Positions 25,801-34,099 of a DNA stretch of 64,000 nucleotides are shown piece by piece. Every line of letters begins with the position of its first letter. The first letter of the stretch is position 1. The notes below the pieces were generated by a model. The model did no database searches. It was not told the origin of the DNA and saw only the letters and a list, made by a program, of their open reading frames with translations. Made by a program: the position numbers and the translations under genes. Source of the DNA: Lewinellaceae bacterium (lineage in GTDB: Bacteria; Bacteroidota; Bacteroidia; Chitinophagales; Saprospiraceae); the NCBI GenBank assembly GCA_016713985.1, contig JADJOD010000015.1, positions 62,001 to 126,000 on the forward strand. The letters are read 5' to 3'.

Positions 25801-25856
25801 AAGAAGTATTATATCAGACAAATAAAAATTTAAGGTACTTGATATTGAAGACTTAG
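22802..25856 (+). CDS. Secreted protein with C-terminal ADP-ribosyltransferase toxin domain
   Basis: The signal peptide is MNAVSIKNHFILLINFILPF, with cleavage near IGQ. The first frame runs 884 residues to 25456. Adding one T near 25448 extends it through a helix HYTKNYYSNLN, and adding one A near 25512 joins it to a 113-residue frame ending at 25856. That tail has all three elements of R-S-E class ADP-ribosyltransferases: VFRGLGL (catalytic Arg), KFVSTS (STS) and NEKEVLY (Glu-x-Glu). The upstream YxxLN helix also fits the family's start. Such domains transfer ADP-ribose from NAD+ to a target protein. The long N-terminal part has no known family and may serve delivery. The composite is about 1,017 residues. 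Cotranscription with the giant gene upstream is likely. Confidence 0.75.
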
Positions 25857-25859
25857 GGG

Positions 25860-26242
25860 GACCGCCTCCTATAAAGATAAACAAATAGAAGACTAATAAA
25901 AGATTACTTTAACTTAAAAATGCATATATGAATAAATTAATTGCTTCATTTTTGAAGATTAAATGACAATCATTATGGCCTTGATGAAATAAGAAGGTTA
26001 TCACTGAAAAGGATATTGGGGTAACTGAGCTTGGAGGCCAAACATGGAAATCTTGTCCTCTTTGAAAAACAAAAATAAAGAAGGTTGTATTTACAGGAAG
26101 ATAAAACACCTAACCAGCCATTGTATACATTTATTACGAAAATATAATCATGGTTTATGACTTGCTTTTGGTACTTTTAGAACGTTGAAGTTTAGTTAAA
26201 TATACCGAATATTGAAAATGCCGACATAGGTTTATTGCGAAT
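25860..26242 (+). pseudogene. Decayed ORF in immunity-gene position
   Basis: This AT-rich stretch has fragments in different frames that look like one degraded small gene from ATG 25928: MNKLIASFLKI, then NDNHYGLDEIRRLSLKRILG, then DIGVTELGGQTWKSCPL, then EDKTPNQPLYTFITKI. At least three frame changes separate them. No family recognised. The place directly after a toxin domain is where immunity genes normally sit. Confidence 0.3.
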
Positions 26243-26677
26243 ATGCGCAATGAGGAAACAACTTGGCAAAATCTTGATACACACAAAAAGCAAGATAAGC
26301 GACGAGAGACTTGGATGCGGTTTAAACACAATACGGAATCTTTAACAAGATTACCGTATTATGAAAAAATGATCCACGTTTATGACCTACTAATTGATTT
26401 GATTGAAAATCTGAGATATGTAGTCAAAGATAAAAATGCCATAAAAGGCGCTGATCTCGGTCGCTTACGCGTTTGCGCTATAGCACTCATCGAAAAAGAC
26501 TACATGGATGAAAGCTTAATCCCTAACCATCACGTCCAACCTCATTTTATATCAACTCTTGCTGAAGAATACCACGACACTTATCCCGATCTCAATCTCA
26601 TCGAACTTTCAAAAGCTTACACAGAAATGTATGAACTATGGCCTGAAAAGCCGGATTATAACCGTAAATCGTCCTGA
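26243..26677 (+). CDS. Hypothetical protein, possible immunity candidate
   Basis: 144 residues, charged, mostly helical, no signal peptide and no membrane segment, so cytoplasmic. Contains KNAIKGADLGRLRVCAIALI in the middle and a C-terminal helix IELSKAYTEMYELWPEKP. No family recognised. It is the first intact ORF after the ADP-ribosyltransferase gene, on the same strand, and shares its low GC content, so an immunity role is possible but unproven. Confidence 0.5.
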   Translation: MRNEETTWQNLDTHKKQDKRRETWMRFKHNTESLTRLPYYEKMIHVYDLLIDLIENLRYVVKDKNAIKGADLGRLRVCAIALIEKDYMDESLIPNHHVQPHFISTLAEEYHDTYPDLNLIELSKAYTEMYELWPEKPDYNRKSS

Positions 26678-26742
26678 TTTATACTGTAAGGTGAATACTA
26701 ATTTCACCAAACTAAGGGACATCATCAACCACACTTCATTTT

Positions 26743-28368
26743 ATGCGCTTCATTTATTACCTCAGCCTTATGCCTTGGCTACTCCCTTGGCAGACCTTCG
26801 CCCAATCAGCGAACCGCATCACCGACCTCAATCCCACCACGGCTCACACCTTCCCCGAAGGCGCCTTTTACGGCAAACCCGTCCATCTCATCCCGTTTGG
26901 TGACAAGATATTATTCGCTGCAGATGACGGGATACACGGACCGGAGCTTTGGGTATCCGACGGTACAACCGACGGCGCCACCCTGTTGAAAGACATTCGG
27001 CCCGGTTCCGTAGGCAGCGGCATCTCCGGGTTTACCGAACTCAAAGGAAAGGCCTACTTCGCAGCCAACGACGGCATCACCGGTCAGGAACTTTGGGTCA
27101 CCGACGGTACGGAATCCGGCACCCAACTCCTGAAAGACCTGCGTCCCGGCACTTCGGGAAGTAACCCGCTTGACCTCACCGTCGCCGGCGACCTGCTCTT
27201 CTGCGCCGCTGACCTGTCTGCCACCGAACCCGCCCTCTGGCAAACCGACGGCACGGAAGCCGGCACCGTCGTCACGCCGGGGCTTACTTTCTCCGGCCTC
27301 GGCCCCGCACAGCTCACCGCCCTGAACGGCAAACTGTACTTTTCCGGTCCCGACCGCGAACTATGGGCCACCGACGGTACAGTCGCCGGCACCTTCCGGG
27401 TCAAAGAAATATCCCCCAACTCCGGCAATTCCTACCTGGAGCACATGGTGGCCCTGAACGGCAAACTCTATTTCTCCGCCGACGACCAGCCGTTCAACAG
27501 CGAGCCCTGGGTCAGCGACGGCAGCGAAGCGGGCACCTTCCGGCTCCGGGAAATAGAACCGGGTACGACCTACGGCTCCAACCCGAGGAAATTCCATTAT
27601 TTTAAAGAAAAGGTCTTTTTTGCCGCCAACGGCATGCTCTGGATCACCGACGGCACCCCCGACGGCACGGACCTGTTCAAAAACATCACCGTTTTTCAGG
27701 CAAGCAACGATATTTCGAACTTCCTGACCTTCGGCGACCACCTCTACTTTCCCGCCGACGACGGTTTTAAAGGCCGCGAACTCTGGCGCACCGACGGCAG
27801 CCCCGCAGGCACCGTGCTGGTAAAAGACATCAACAACAATTTTTTCGACTCGGCGCCTGAAGAGATGACTGCCGGCGCCAACGGCCTGTTCTGGTTCCGC
27901 GCTTACACCGGCAACGGCGACTGGGAACTCTGGAAAAGTGACGGCACCGGCGCAGGTACAATACGCGCCGCAGACCTGCAGCCCGGCGCCGGCGGCTCCT
28001 ATCCCCAGGCTTTCACACCCTGGAACGGGGCCCTGCTTTTTGTCGCCGACGACGGCGCCCACGGCCGTGAACTCTGGAAACTCGACCTGGTCACGGGCCA
28101 AAACAACCTGCTTTGGAGCGGCGAAACAGTCTCCGTGACGCCCAACCCCGCGAATGAATTGCTGCACGTCCGGTTTTCACCGGTCGCACCCGCAGTGGAA
28201 TACAGTCTGCGCCTTTATAACGGCGCCGGACAACAGGTGTATACCGCCGAAAATCCGGCTGCGGAAACCGCCGTTGTACCGACCGGACAACTGCCGCCGG
28301 GTGTTTACTCCGTCGTGTTGTTGTCGGCGGGGGATGTTTTTACCCGCCAGGTGCTGATCCACCACTGA
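26743..28368 (+). CDS. T9SS-sorted secreted protein with ELWxTDGT repeats
   Basis: 541 residues. The signal peptide (MRFIYYLSLMPWLL, cleavage near TFAQ) is followed by about eight repeats of 45-60 residues built around ELWVSDGT, ELWVTDGT, ALWQTDGT, ELWATDGT, LWITDGT, ELWRTDGS and ELWKSDGT, each with an Lys-Asp-Ile (KDI) or RPG strand. The pattern suggests a beta-propeller. The last 80 residues are a type A T9SS sorting domain (VTPNPANELLHVRF, LPPGVYSVVL, RQVLIHH). Cell-surface or released location is inferred. GC content is much higher than in the toxin region just before it. Confidence 0.88.
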   Translation: MRFIYYLSLMPWLLPWQTFAQSANRITDLNPTTAHTFPEGAFYGKPVHLIPFGDKILFAADDGIHGPELWVSDGTTDGATLLKDIRPGSVGSGISGFTELKGKAYFAANDGITGQELWVTDGTESGTQLLKDLRPGTSGSNPLDLTVAGDLLFCAADLSATEPALWQTDGTEAGTVVTPGLTFSGLGPAQLTALNGKLYFSGPDRELWATDGTVAGTFRVKEISPNSGNSYLEHMVALNGKLYFSADDQPFNSEPWVSDGSEAGTFRLREIEPGTTYGSNPRKFHYFKEKVFFAANGMLWITDGTPDGTDLFKNITVFQASNDISNFLTFGDHLYFPADDGFKGRELWRTDGSPAGTVLVKDINNNFFDSAPEEMTAGANGLFWFRAYTGNGDWELWKSDGTGAGTIRAADLQPGAGGSYPQAFTPWNGALLFVADDGAHGRELWKLDLVTGQNNLLWSGETVSVTPNPANELLHVRFSPVAPAVEYSLRLYNGAGQQVYTAENPAAETAVVPTGQLPPGVYSVVLLSAGDVFTRQVLIHH

Positions 28369-28412
28369 ACCTGAAACGGCCCGACGCTACCGTATCCGCT
28401 GCTGTTTGTAAC

Positions 28413-28458
28413 CCGGAACGCCGTTCCGGCACAGATCACCGCCGGAACGGCGTTCCGG
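28413..28458. repeat. Pair of REP-like palindromes
   Basis: CCGGAACGCCGTTCCGG at 28413-28429 and its exact reverse complement at 28442-28458. Each unit is itself nearly palindromic. Together they can form one long hairpin. A partial third unit (GCGTTCCGG) follows at about 28471. It lies between two convergent-free, same-strand secreted genes. Confidence 0.75.
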
Positions 28459-28554
28459 TATACCTACAGCGTTCCGGTGTGCCGTCCGGTGCGCCACCAG
28501 TGCAGGACAACGGAAAGAGATTATACAAACCGTCTTAAATATAAACCTAAACCT

Positions 28555-30839
28555 ATGCGCCACTGCCAAAATCTGCTTGTCTCCGGACTGCTGACCGGGT
28601 TTTGTTTTACCACCCTGTGTCCAGCCGGAGCCCAAACCGCCAACCCGAACGTGTTGGGCATCGCCGCCAAAGCCGTTTACACTTCGGATAACAAAATCCT
28701 CGTCCGCTGGACGCCCATCAACCATAAAACCTGGGAATGGGGGCGCGACAGCGGGTACAACCTGGTACAGATCACGCTGGAGGACAACAACGGGCCGTTA
28801 TCGAGTGCGGATCAAAGCGCTTCAATCCTTCAGGTGGCATTTGCGCCCAAAAACCAAAGTCAGTGGGAAGCGGCTATGCTGCTTGATTCGGCCGTCGGGG
28901 TGGCTGCCGGCGCCTGTTTTGGCGAAGATTTCACCGTGTCGGGTCCCGCAAGTGGAGGTATCGTCACGGCGCACAACTTAGAAAGTGAAAAGGATAACCG
29001 CTTCGGTTTGAGTTTGTTTGCCGCCGACGTTTCCACACTTGCCGCCGAAATGCAAAACCTGCTCTACCGCGACGAAACGGTGAGTGCCGGTTACCGGTAC
29101 GCCTATATCATCCGGCCGGGCGGATTAACCGCCGCACATCCGCTCAAGCCGGGTCGTGCAACGATTTCGGCGTCGGACCCGTACACCATGCCCGAGCCGG
29201 CTGGTTTTTCCGCCAGTCCGGGTGACAGCATTGTTTCCCTGGTTTGGGACCAGTCGGCCGGCGCCGAACACTACGCTTCATACGACGTGTGGCGTTCAAA
29301 AAACAACGGGCCTTACGAAAAGGTGAATAAGGAACCCGTTTTACCCGCTTCACAACCCGACGGCAAGGACGAAAAACAGTTGCTTTTTTATGCCCGCATA
29401 GAAAACAACACCGACTCGTTCCGATTTAAGGTCTGCGGTCATTCTCCCTTTGGTTTTGACGGACCGTTTTCGCCAATACAAACCGTCAAAGGAGTGGCTT
29501 CGGCCTTAAAAGCGACCGTCAGGGTCTTAAAAGCCGACGAACTGGCTTCCGGCATGGCGCTCACCTGGGAATTTCCGGATTCTTTAAACGGAAAAATCCA
29601 GGGTTTCAACCTGCTCCGGTCGGCACAACACGAGGGGCCGTACACGCCCCTGAATACCGCATTGTTGGGGCCGGCTGCGCGTACGTTTACCGATCCCGGC
29701 CCTTTGCCGCTCAATTATTACAAAGCCGAGTTTGTGGATTGGAACGGCAACCACGTCGGATCCCTGCCGCAAATGGCGCAGCCGAAAGACAGCATCGCCC
29801 CGGAAGCGCCGTCCGCGGTGGCCGGGGAGGCGGTGGGGGAGAAGGGCGTGTTGCGTATACACTGGTCGCCGAGCCCCAGTGCCGATGTGATGGGTTACCG
29901 GGTGTTTATGGCCGATCAGCCGGACGGGAGTTACGGACAGATCACGTCCAAATGGACCGGCGACACGGTTTTTTACCACACCGTCAACGCTTCCTCGCTC
30001 ACGGAGCAGAAATATTTCAGGATCAAGGCGATTGACCGCCGCGAGAATACTTCGGAATTTTCGCCGCTGTGTACCGTGTCGATTCCCGACATCGTGCCGC
30101 CGGCCATGCCGGTGTTGAAAAAAACGGAACCCCGGCCGGAAGGCATCGCGGTGGAATTTGTGCCGAGCCAGAGCCGCGACGTGAAGCAGCACCGGATACT
30201 CCGCAAAAAGAAAGACGATGCCGGGTGGTTGGAAGTTGCGGTATTGGATACCCTTGCCGGACAGACCCGGGTATTGTTTATGGATAGCACTGCGGAAAAA
30301 ATGTACACCTATAATTATATGATCCAGGCCGTGGACGATGCCGGCCTGGCAGGTAATTCGAAAATTTTTCGGCCAAATACCGGGGCGACGGCCTGCGGGA
30401 ACCCGTTCAGCAGTTTGAAGTACAGTTTGTAAAATCCGAAGAAGCGATCCACCTGAAGTGGAAGTACCACAATGCCCACGAGGTATCGGGTTTTGTGATT
30501 TACCGGGGCACACAGTCCGGCACACTTTACGAAGCGGGTTTTGTAACCGTGCAACAGGTGATCGCCGGCGGTCAATACGCCGGCCCCCATCCCCTTCTGA
30601 CAGGTACGGGCCCGGCGCAGGCATTTGACGCCGGCGTCCCGGTGGCGGGCGGGCATTTGCCGGCGGGTTCATTCGACCTGCAACAAACCGGCAAACCGAA
30701 TACCGCACATGCCACCATGTTTTTGTACGCCGAAAAACAATTCCTGAAATTCAAAACGTACTACTACGCGGTAGCGGTCAAATATACCGACGGCACTTGT
30801 TCCCCCCTGAGCGGGGAGCAGTCGGTTTCCGCATACTGA
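28555..30839 (+). CDS. Secreted fibronectin type III repeat protein (frame-broken)
   Basis: ATG 28555 gives the signal peptide MRHCQNLLVSGLLTGFCFTT. Several Fn3 domains follow, seen as spaced VSLVWDQS, MALTWEFP, LRIHWSPS and IAVEFVPS strands with matching SYDVWRS, GFNLLRS, GYRVFMA and HRILRKK. The first frame ends at 30432; one more T in the run near 30368 lets it continue through LKWKYHNAHEVSGFVIYRGT to the stop at 30839, for about 761 residues. No T9SS sorting domain is visible. Role unknown; the domain type suggests surface adhesion or protein contact. Confidence 0.75.
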
Positions 30840-30966
30840 ACCCTTAAACCTGTAAATCTTGTAAATCCTGTCAAAAACAAATCTTGTAAACCCTGCAAAA
30901 AAAACCTTGAAACCCTGAAACCTTGAAACCCTTAAACCTCAAACCCTTCTTCGAAACACGCAGACC
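30840..30966. repeat. Degenerate short tandem repeats
   Basis: A low-complexity run of AACCTTGAAACC, CTGTAAATC and related 9-12 base units with no coding content, between two secreted-protein genes. Confidence 0.55.
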
Positions 30967-32031
30967 ATGAAAAATATCATTTGCTTTTTGATTTGTACCG
31001 GATTGTTTGCCCATACCCCGTTTGCCCAGGATCGTTTTTCCGATTGCGTGGGCGCCGTCATCCTGTGCGACAAATCCGACCTCATCGTCAAAAAACTGAC
31101 GGGTCCCGGCAAGGAACAGGCGGAGGTGGGATTCACCACCTGCTCCGGGCGGCTCGACGAACGCAATTCCGTGTGGATCAAATGGCAGGTTGCTAAAAGC
31201 GGCTCCATCGAGTTCAGCATCGACCCCCTGGAGCCCGCCGACGACCTCGACTTTGTCGTTTACCGCCTCGACGGCGATTTTGCTGGATGCAGCCGAAAAC
31301 ACGAGATCCGCTGCCTGGCTTCGGGTGAAAACATCGGCGCGCCGGAAGAGGATTCCTACCCCTGCCGCGGGCGGATGGGTTTGGCCCGAAACGTCTCGGA
31401 CCTCGGTGAAGGAGAGGGATGCGGCGACCGGCACGACAATTACCTGGCTGCCATCGATGCCCAGGCCGGCGAACAGTATATCCTTTATATCAACAACTAT
31501 TCATCGGGCAACGGCTTCAAATTAGAGTGGGGTGGGGACGCAGCCTTCGGCACACCCGGCGACCTGCACCTGCCTGCTACGGATCAGACCCAAATGTCCA
31601 AAGCGATCTATTTCAGGGAAGGTTACCACGACGGCGCTTTCAAAACCGACTGGGCGGCGGAATCAATCCATACCGCCTTTACGGGAAAAACAAACGGCGC
31701 CCGGGCGCCGAATACATTTGTGGCCTGTTTTCCCGTAGACGACAATACGGTAAAAAACGGACAACGGGAAACATTCGAGTTTGGGTATTTATATCCCAAC
31801 CCTGCGGCCGGCGATGTTTCGTTGCCGGTGCTGGCCCCTTACCCCGCCGTGGTGCGAACAGACCTGTTTGATTTGCTTGGGCGACCGGTGTTATCCCGCG
31901 AATACATCGTCGACCGGGGTGATCAGGTACTTAGCCTGCCGGTCGCCTCTTTCAAGCCGGGTTTGTTCCTGGCATTGATCCGCGCCGGTGACAGCCACAC
32001 GACCCGCAAACTATTGGTAACCAACAAATAG
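30967..32031 (+). CDS. T9SS-sorted secreted protein
   Basis: 354 residues. Signal peptide MKNIICFLICTGLFA, cleavage near PFAQ. The N-terminal half is Cys-rich with CDKS, a run NSVWIKWQVAKSGSIEFSID and DDLDFVVYRLDG, a beta-sandwich pattern often seen in Bacteroidota cell-surface proteins. The C-terminus is a T9SS sorting domain (YLYPNPAAGDVSLPV, LFDLLGRPVLSREYIV, KPGLFLALI, RKLLVTNK). A surface or released protein of unknown role. The DUF3592 gene follows after 6 bases. Confidence 0.82.
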   Translation: MKNIICFLICTGLFAHTPFAQDRFSDCVGAVILCDKSDLIVKKLTGPGKEQAEVGFTTCSGRLDERNSVWIKWQVAKSGSIEFSIDPLEPADDLDFVVYRLDGDFAGCSRKHEIRCLASGENIGAPEEDSYPCRGRMGLARNVSDLGEGEGCGDRHDNYLAAIDAQAGEQYILYINNYSSGNGFKLEWGGDAAFGTPGDLHLPATDQTQMSKAIYFREGYHDGAFKTDWAAESIHTAFTGKTNGARAPNTFVACFPVDDNTVKNGQRETFEFGYLYPNPAAGDVSLPVLAPYPAVVRTDLFDLLGRPVLSREYIVDRGDQVLSLPVASFKPGLFLALIRAGDSHTTRKLLVTNK

Positions 32032-32037
32032 CGCCTT

Positions 32038-32457
32038 ATGAAAAATACAAAGCAGGTACTGTTCCTGATTGGAGCGATATTTTTTCTTTTCGGGTCATTT
32101 GCATTGCCGTTAATGACCTGCATTCAAACAGTGACGACACATCGGGAGACACAAGCGGTGGTCACAAGAGTACAGGTGGACCAATCTTCGGGTCGCCGGG
32201 GCAGAACCCAGATCGACCGTACCCTGCACTATGCCTTCCAGGTCGGCGATTCGACCTACCAGGGATATGACCATTTGTTCAAGGCGGATGAGTCGACCGG
32301 GCCGGGCGATCCGGTCAGGATAATATACCGGAAAGCCAATCCTGCCGATTCCAAAGTCTCCGAATACGGGTCTTTTGGATTAAAAGTAACAATTACCTGC
32401 CTGGCGGTTTCGGGATACCTGTTTTTTTCATTTTTTCGGAAAAGGCGACTCAATTGA
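32038..32457 (+). CDS. DUF3592 family membrane protein
   Basis: 139 residues. A transmembrane segment near each end (residues 6-26 and 113-132) encloses a soluble beta domain with RTLHYAFQVGDSTYQGY and GDPVRIIYRKANPADSKV, the pattern of DUF3592. It starts 6 bases after the preceding gene and is probably cotranscribed. Function of the family is unknown. Confidence 0.8.
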   Translation: MKNTKQVLFLIGAIFFLFGSFALPLMTCIQTVTTHRETQAVVTRVQVDQSSGRRGRTQIDRTLHYAFQVGDSTYQGYDHLFKADESTGPGDPVRIIYRKANPADSKVSEYGSFGLKVTITCLAVSGYLFFSFFRKRRLN

Positions 32458-32534
32458 TGCATGATGAAAATACAGCAAGGCACAAAACGTGAGTTCAGCG
32501 GTTTTGAACTCGTTCCGGAGAAAAGATTTTAAAA

Positions 32535-32833
32535 AATGGAGGCCCTTCATCGATTTTGAATCAAAACTATTGATCGCAAAAGAAATAGCAATCCGCTAGC
32601 CGTGGCAAGCCGTGGCTCGCGCCAGCAATGAAGCCTCGCGCCAGCGCCGGCAACTTCCGGCGATTATTCATGTGCCTTATAGTGATCGGTTTATAGGGAT
32701 TAGGTTGGCCGGGTGGATTATTCCGCCCGGCTTTTTGTTTTTTGAACTCGCTCCGGAGGAGGGATTAGAAGTATGGAGGCCCTTCATCGATTTTGAATCA
32801 AAACTATTGATCGCAAAAGAAATAGTAATCCGG
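32535..32833. repeat. Direct repeats flanking one copy of a 126 bp element
   Basis: A 61 bp unit at 32535-32595 (ATGGAGGCCCTTCATCG ... GCAAAAGAAATAG) recurs at 32773-32833 with one mismatch. Flanking GAACTCGYTCCGGAG is also repeated. The two copies bracket the 126 bp element at 32616-32741. The arrangement suggests insertion of the element or tandem duplication. No protein-coding role is credible here. Confidence 0.8.
32616..32741 (+). repeat. 126 bp terminator-bearing repeat, copy 1
   Basis: It matches 39004-39130 with about two differences. Contents in order: CTCGCGCCAGC twice (direct repeat), a hairpin GCCGG-CAACTT-CCGGC, a conserved segment with ATAGTGATCGG, and a hairpin CCGGGTGG-ATTATT-CCGCCCGG followed by CTTTTTG, which looks like a rho-independent terminator. 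It follows the DUF3592 gene. Confidence 0.85.
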
Positions 32834-32878
32834 GGCGGGGGAAATGAGCGATTTTGGGGGACAAAACTATTCAGGATA

Positions 32879-33076
32879 TTATTTTGTTGATTCAGCAATA
32901 TAGCCATATTTTTGAGCGATTTGCAAAAATATACCCCGCTTGGCTTTTGGAATCTTACGCAATCCGGAAATGATTTTTTGCAGGTTAACACGATCAATAC
33001 CCAGCTCATCTGCCAAAACAGATAAATTCAATGCCGGACGCTCAGCAATAAATTGACGAAAAACGTGCTCATCCAT
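32879..33076 (-). CDS. Small HTH regulator
   Basis: 65 residues, almost entirely an HTH domain: LSVLADELGIDRVNLQKIIS has the helix-turn-helix spacing of Xre-like repressors (Gly in the turn, recognition helix after it). It is the only minus-strand gene in this stretch and starts 8 bases from a near-perfect 44 bp palindrome, which is probably its own operator. Controlled genes are unknown; the WG-repeat gene diverging on the other side is a candidate. Confidence 0.65.
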   Translation of the reverse strand: MDEHVFRQFIAERPALNLSVLADELGIDRVNLQKIISGLRKIPKAKRGIFLQIAQKYGYIAESTK

Positions 33077-33084
33077 TGGCGAAA

Positions 33085-33128
33085 TACACGCACTTTTGAC
33101 TACAATTTTGTAGTCAAAAGTGCGTGTA
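33085..33128. promoter_or_regulatory. Perfect palindrome, probable operator
   Basis: Two 21 bp arms (one reading ACACGCACTTTTGACTACAA) are exact reverse complements, separated by 2 bases. It lies between the HTH gene and the plus-strand gene at 33202. Length and symmetry suit binding by an HTH dimer; a small mobile-element end is the alternative. Confidence 0.65.
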
Positions 33129-33201
33129 ACAATAGTTCTGTGTAACTAAATGAGAAAAACAATGAAATTAATAAATATAATAAAAGCCTGGCATTGGAGG
33201 C

Positions 33202-33966
33202 TTGCCGAAGTATTTCAAATTAATAAATGAACTTAGAGAGACAAAGAAGATGAAATTAGCATCGGTCAAATCAAAAGAATACGACCGAGCAGCCTTTTTA
33301 CTTGTAAAAGAAAAAAAAATTATTGAAGAAATAATTAACTTACCCAATAAGCAACCTATTCAAATCAAAGAAGAAGCAAAAATTGAAGTTGGATTGCCCG
33401 ATATAGATAGAAAATCGAAAAAAATAAAGAAAGTCAAAAATAAAAGTAAAAGTAAAGAAGGAGAAGAACCAAAAATACAGCAACCAAAAATAAATAAAAG
33501 AGCACAAATGCTCGGTTTTGATGAGCATATCAAAGTTATTGAAAAAAGAGTTGCAGTATGGACAGGTGAATATGATAATGCAAGTAATTCATATGTTGAT
33601 ATTGATACTTATCGATATGAAGTTAGGTCAATAACCGAAAGGGGGATAATTGGGACTTTTGATTCTATATATTCTTTCGTTGAAGACATAGCAATGTTTC
33701 GGGAAGATAGTAGAGAAGGGCAATTTTCCATAAGTAAATACGGCTACATTCACAGAAGTGGAAAAATAATATCGTGGGCTATATTTGATGATGGCTATAA
33801 TTTCAGAAACAATTACGCAGTAGTTGGAAGATTCACAACCCGCATGGAATACGGCAGAGACACCGTCGAAGAAAAATATGGACTTCTTGATAAGAATGGA
33901 AGGCTGGTAATCCCATGTGAACACAAACTTGACAAAGACTTTTTGATAAGGCAATTGAGTCTTTGA
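33202..33966 (+). CDS. WG-repeat protein with UVR-like N-terminus
   Basis: About 254 residues from the TTG at 33202; ATG 33250 is an alternative start. The N-terminal helix pair (NELRETKKMKLASVKSKEYDRAA then VKEKKIIEEI) has the spacing of the UVR motif. A Lys-rich linker follows. The C-terminal half has WG-type repeats: GYIHRSGKII ... YAVVGRF and YGLLDKNGRLVIPC. WG repeats are found in Bacteroidota proteins of unknown role; UVR motifs mediate protein contacts. AT-rich, as are other genes of the 33-39 kb stretch. Confidence 0.65.
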   Translation: MPKYFKLINELRETKKMKLASVKSKEYDRAAFLLVKEKKIIEEIINLPNKQPIQIKEEAKIEVGLPDIDRKSKKIKKVKNKSKSKEGEEPKIQQPKINKRAQMLGFDEHIKVIEKRVAVWTGEYDNASNSYVDIDTYRYEVRSITERGIIGTFDSIYSFVEDIAMFREDSREGQFSISKYGYIHRSGKIISWAIFDDGYNFRNNYAVVGRFTTRMEYGRDTVEEKYGLLDKNGRLVIPCEHKLDKDFLIRQLSL

Positions 33967-33974
33967 ATCAAGAA

Positions 33975-34035
33975 AGCAGCACCCAATAAAACACAGAACA
34001 ATGCATGGTCGTTGCGACACGAAGTCGCTTAATTA
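33975..34035 (+). repeat. Structured intergenic repeat (attC-like, weak)
   Basis: GCACCCAATAAAACACA, GCATGGTC, a perfect stem GCGAC-ACGAA-GTCGC and TTATACTG align in order with the site at 38036-38100. It follows the WG-repeat gene directly. The outer stem is not conserved, so the relation is tentative. Confidence 0.35.
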
Positions 34036-34099
34036 TACTGTCAAACGTCTTGTTATCAATATTTTACGATGAGATAGCGAGTTAGATTTGACCCTATTT

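Noticed and set aside
27361..28167. 268-codon minus-strand open frame
   Set aside because: Antisense to the ELWxTDGT repeat protein; its repeats merely mirror that gene.
29584..30708. Long minus-strand open frame of 374 codons opposite the Fn3 gene
   Set aside because: Arg/Pro/Gly-rich, no motifs, lies wholly over a convincing plus-strand gene; a product of GC skew.
32612..32890. 92-codon plus-strand open frame
   Set aside because: Made entirely of repeat DNA, including a terminator hairpin; unlikely to be translated.
34080..34086. GTTAGAT, identical to a common integron core site
   Set aside because: No paired R'' or hairpin arms around it; a 7-base match can occur by chance and it lies near the uncertain intron 5' end.
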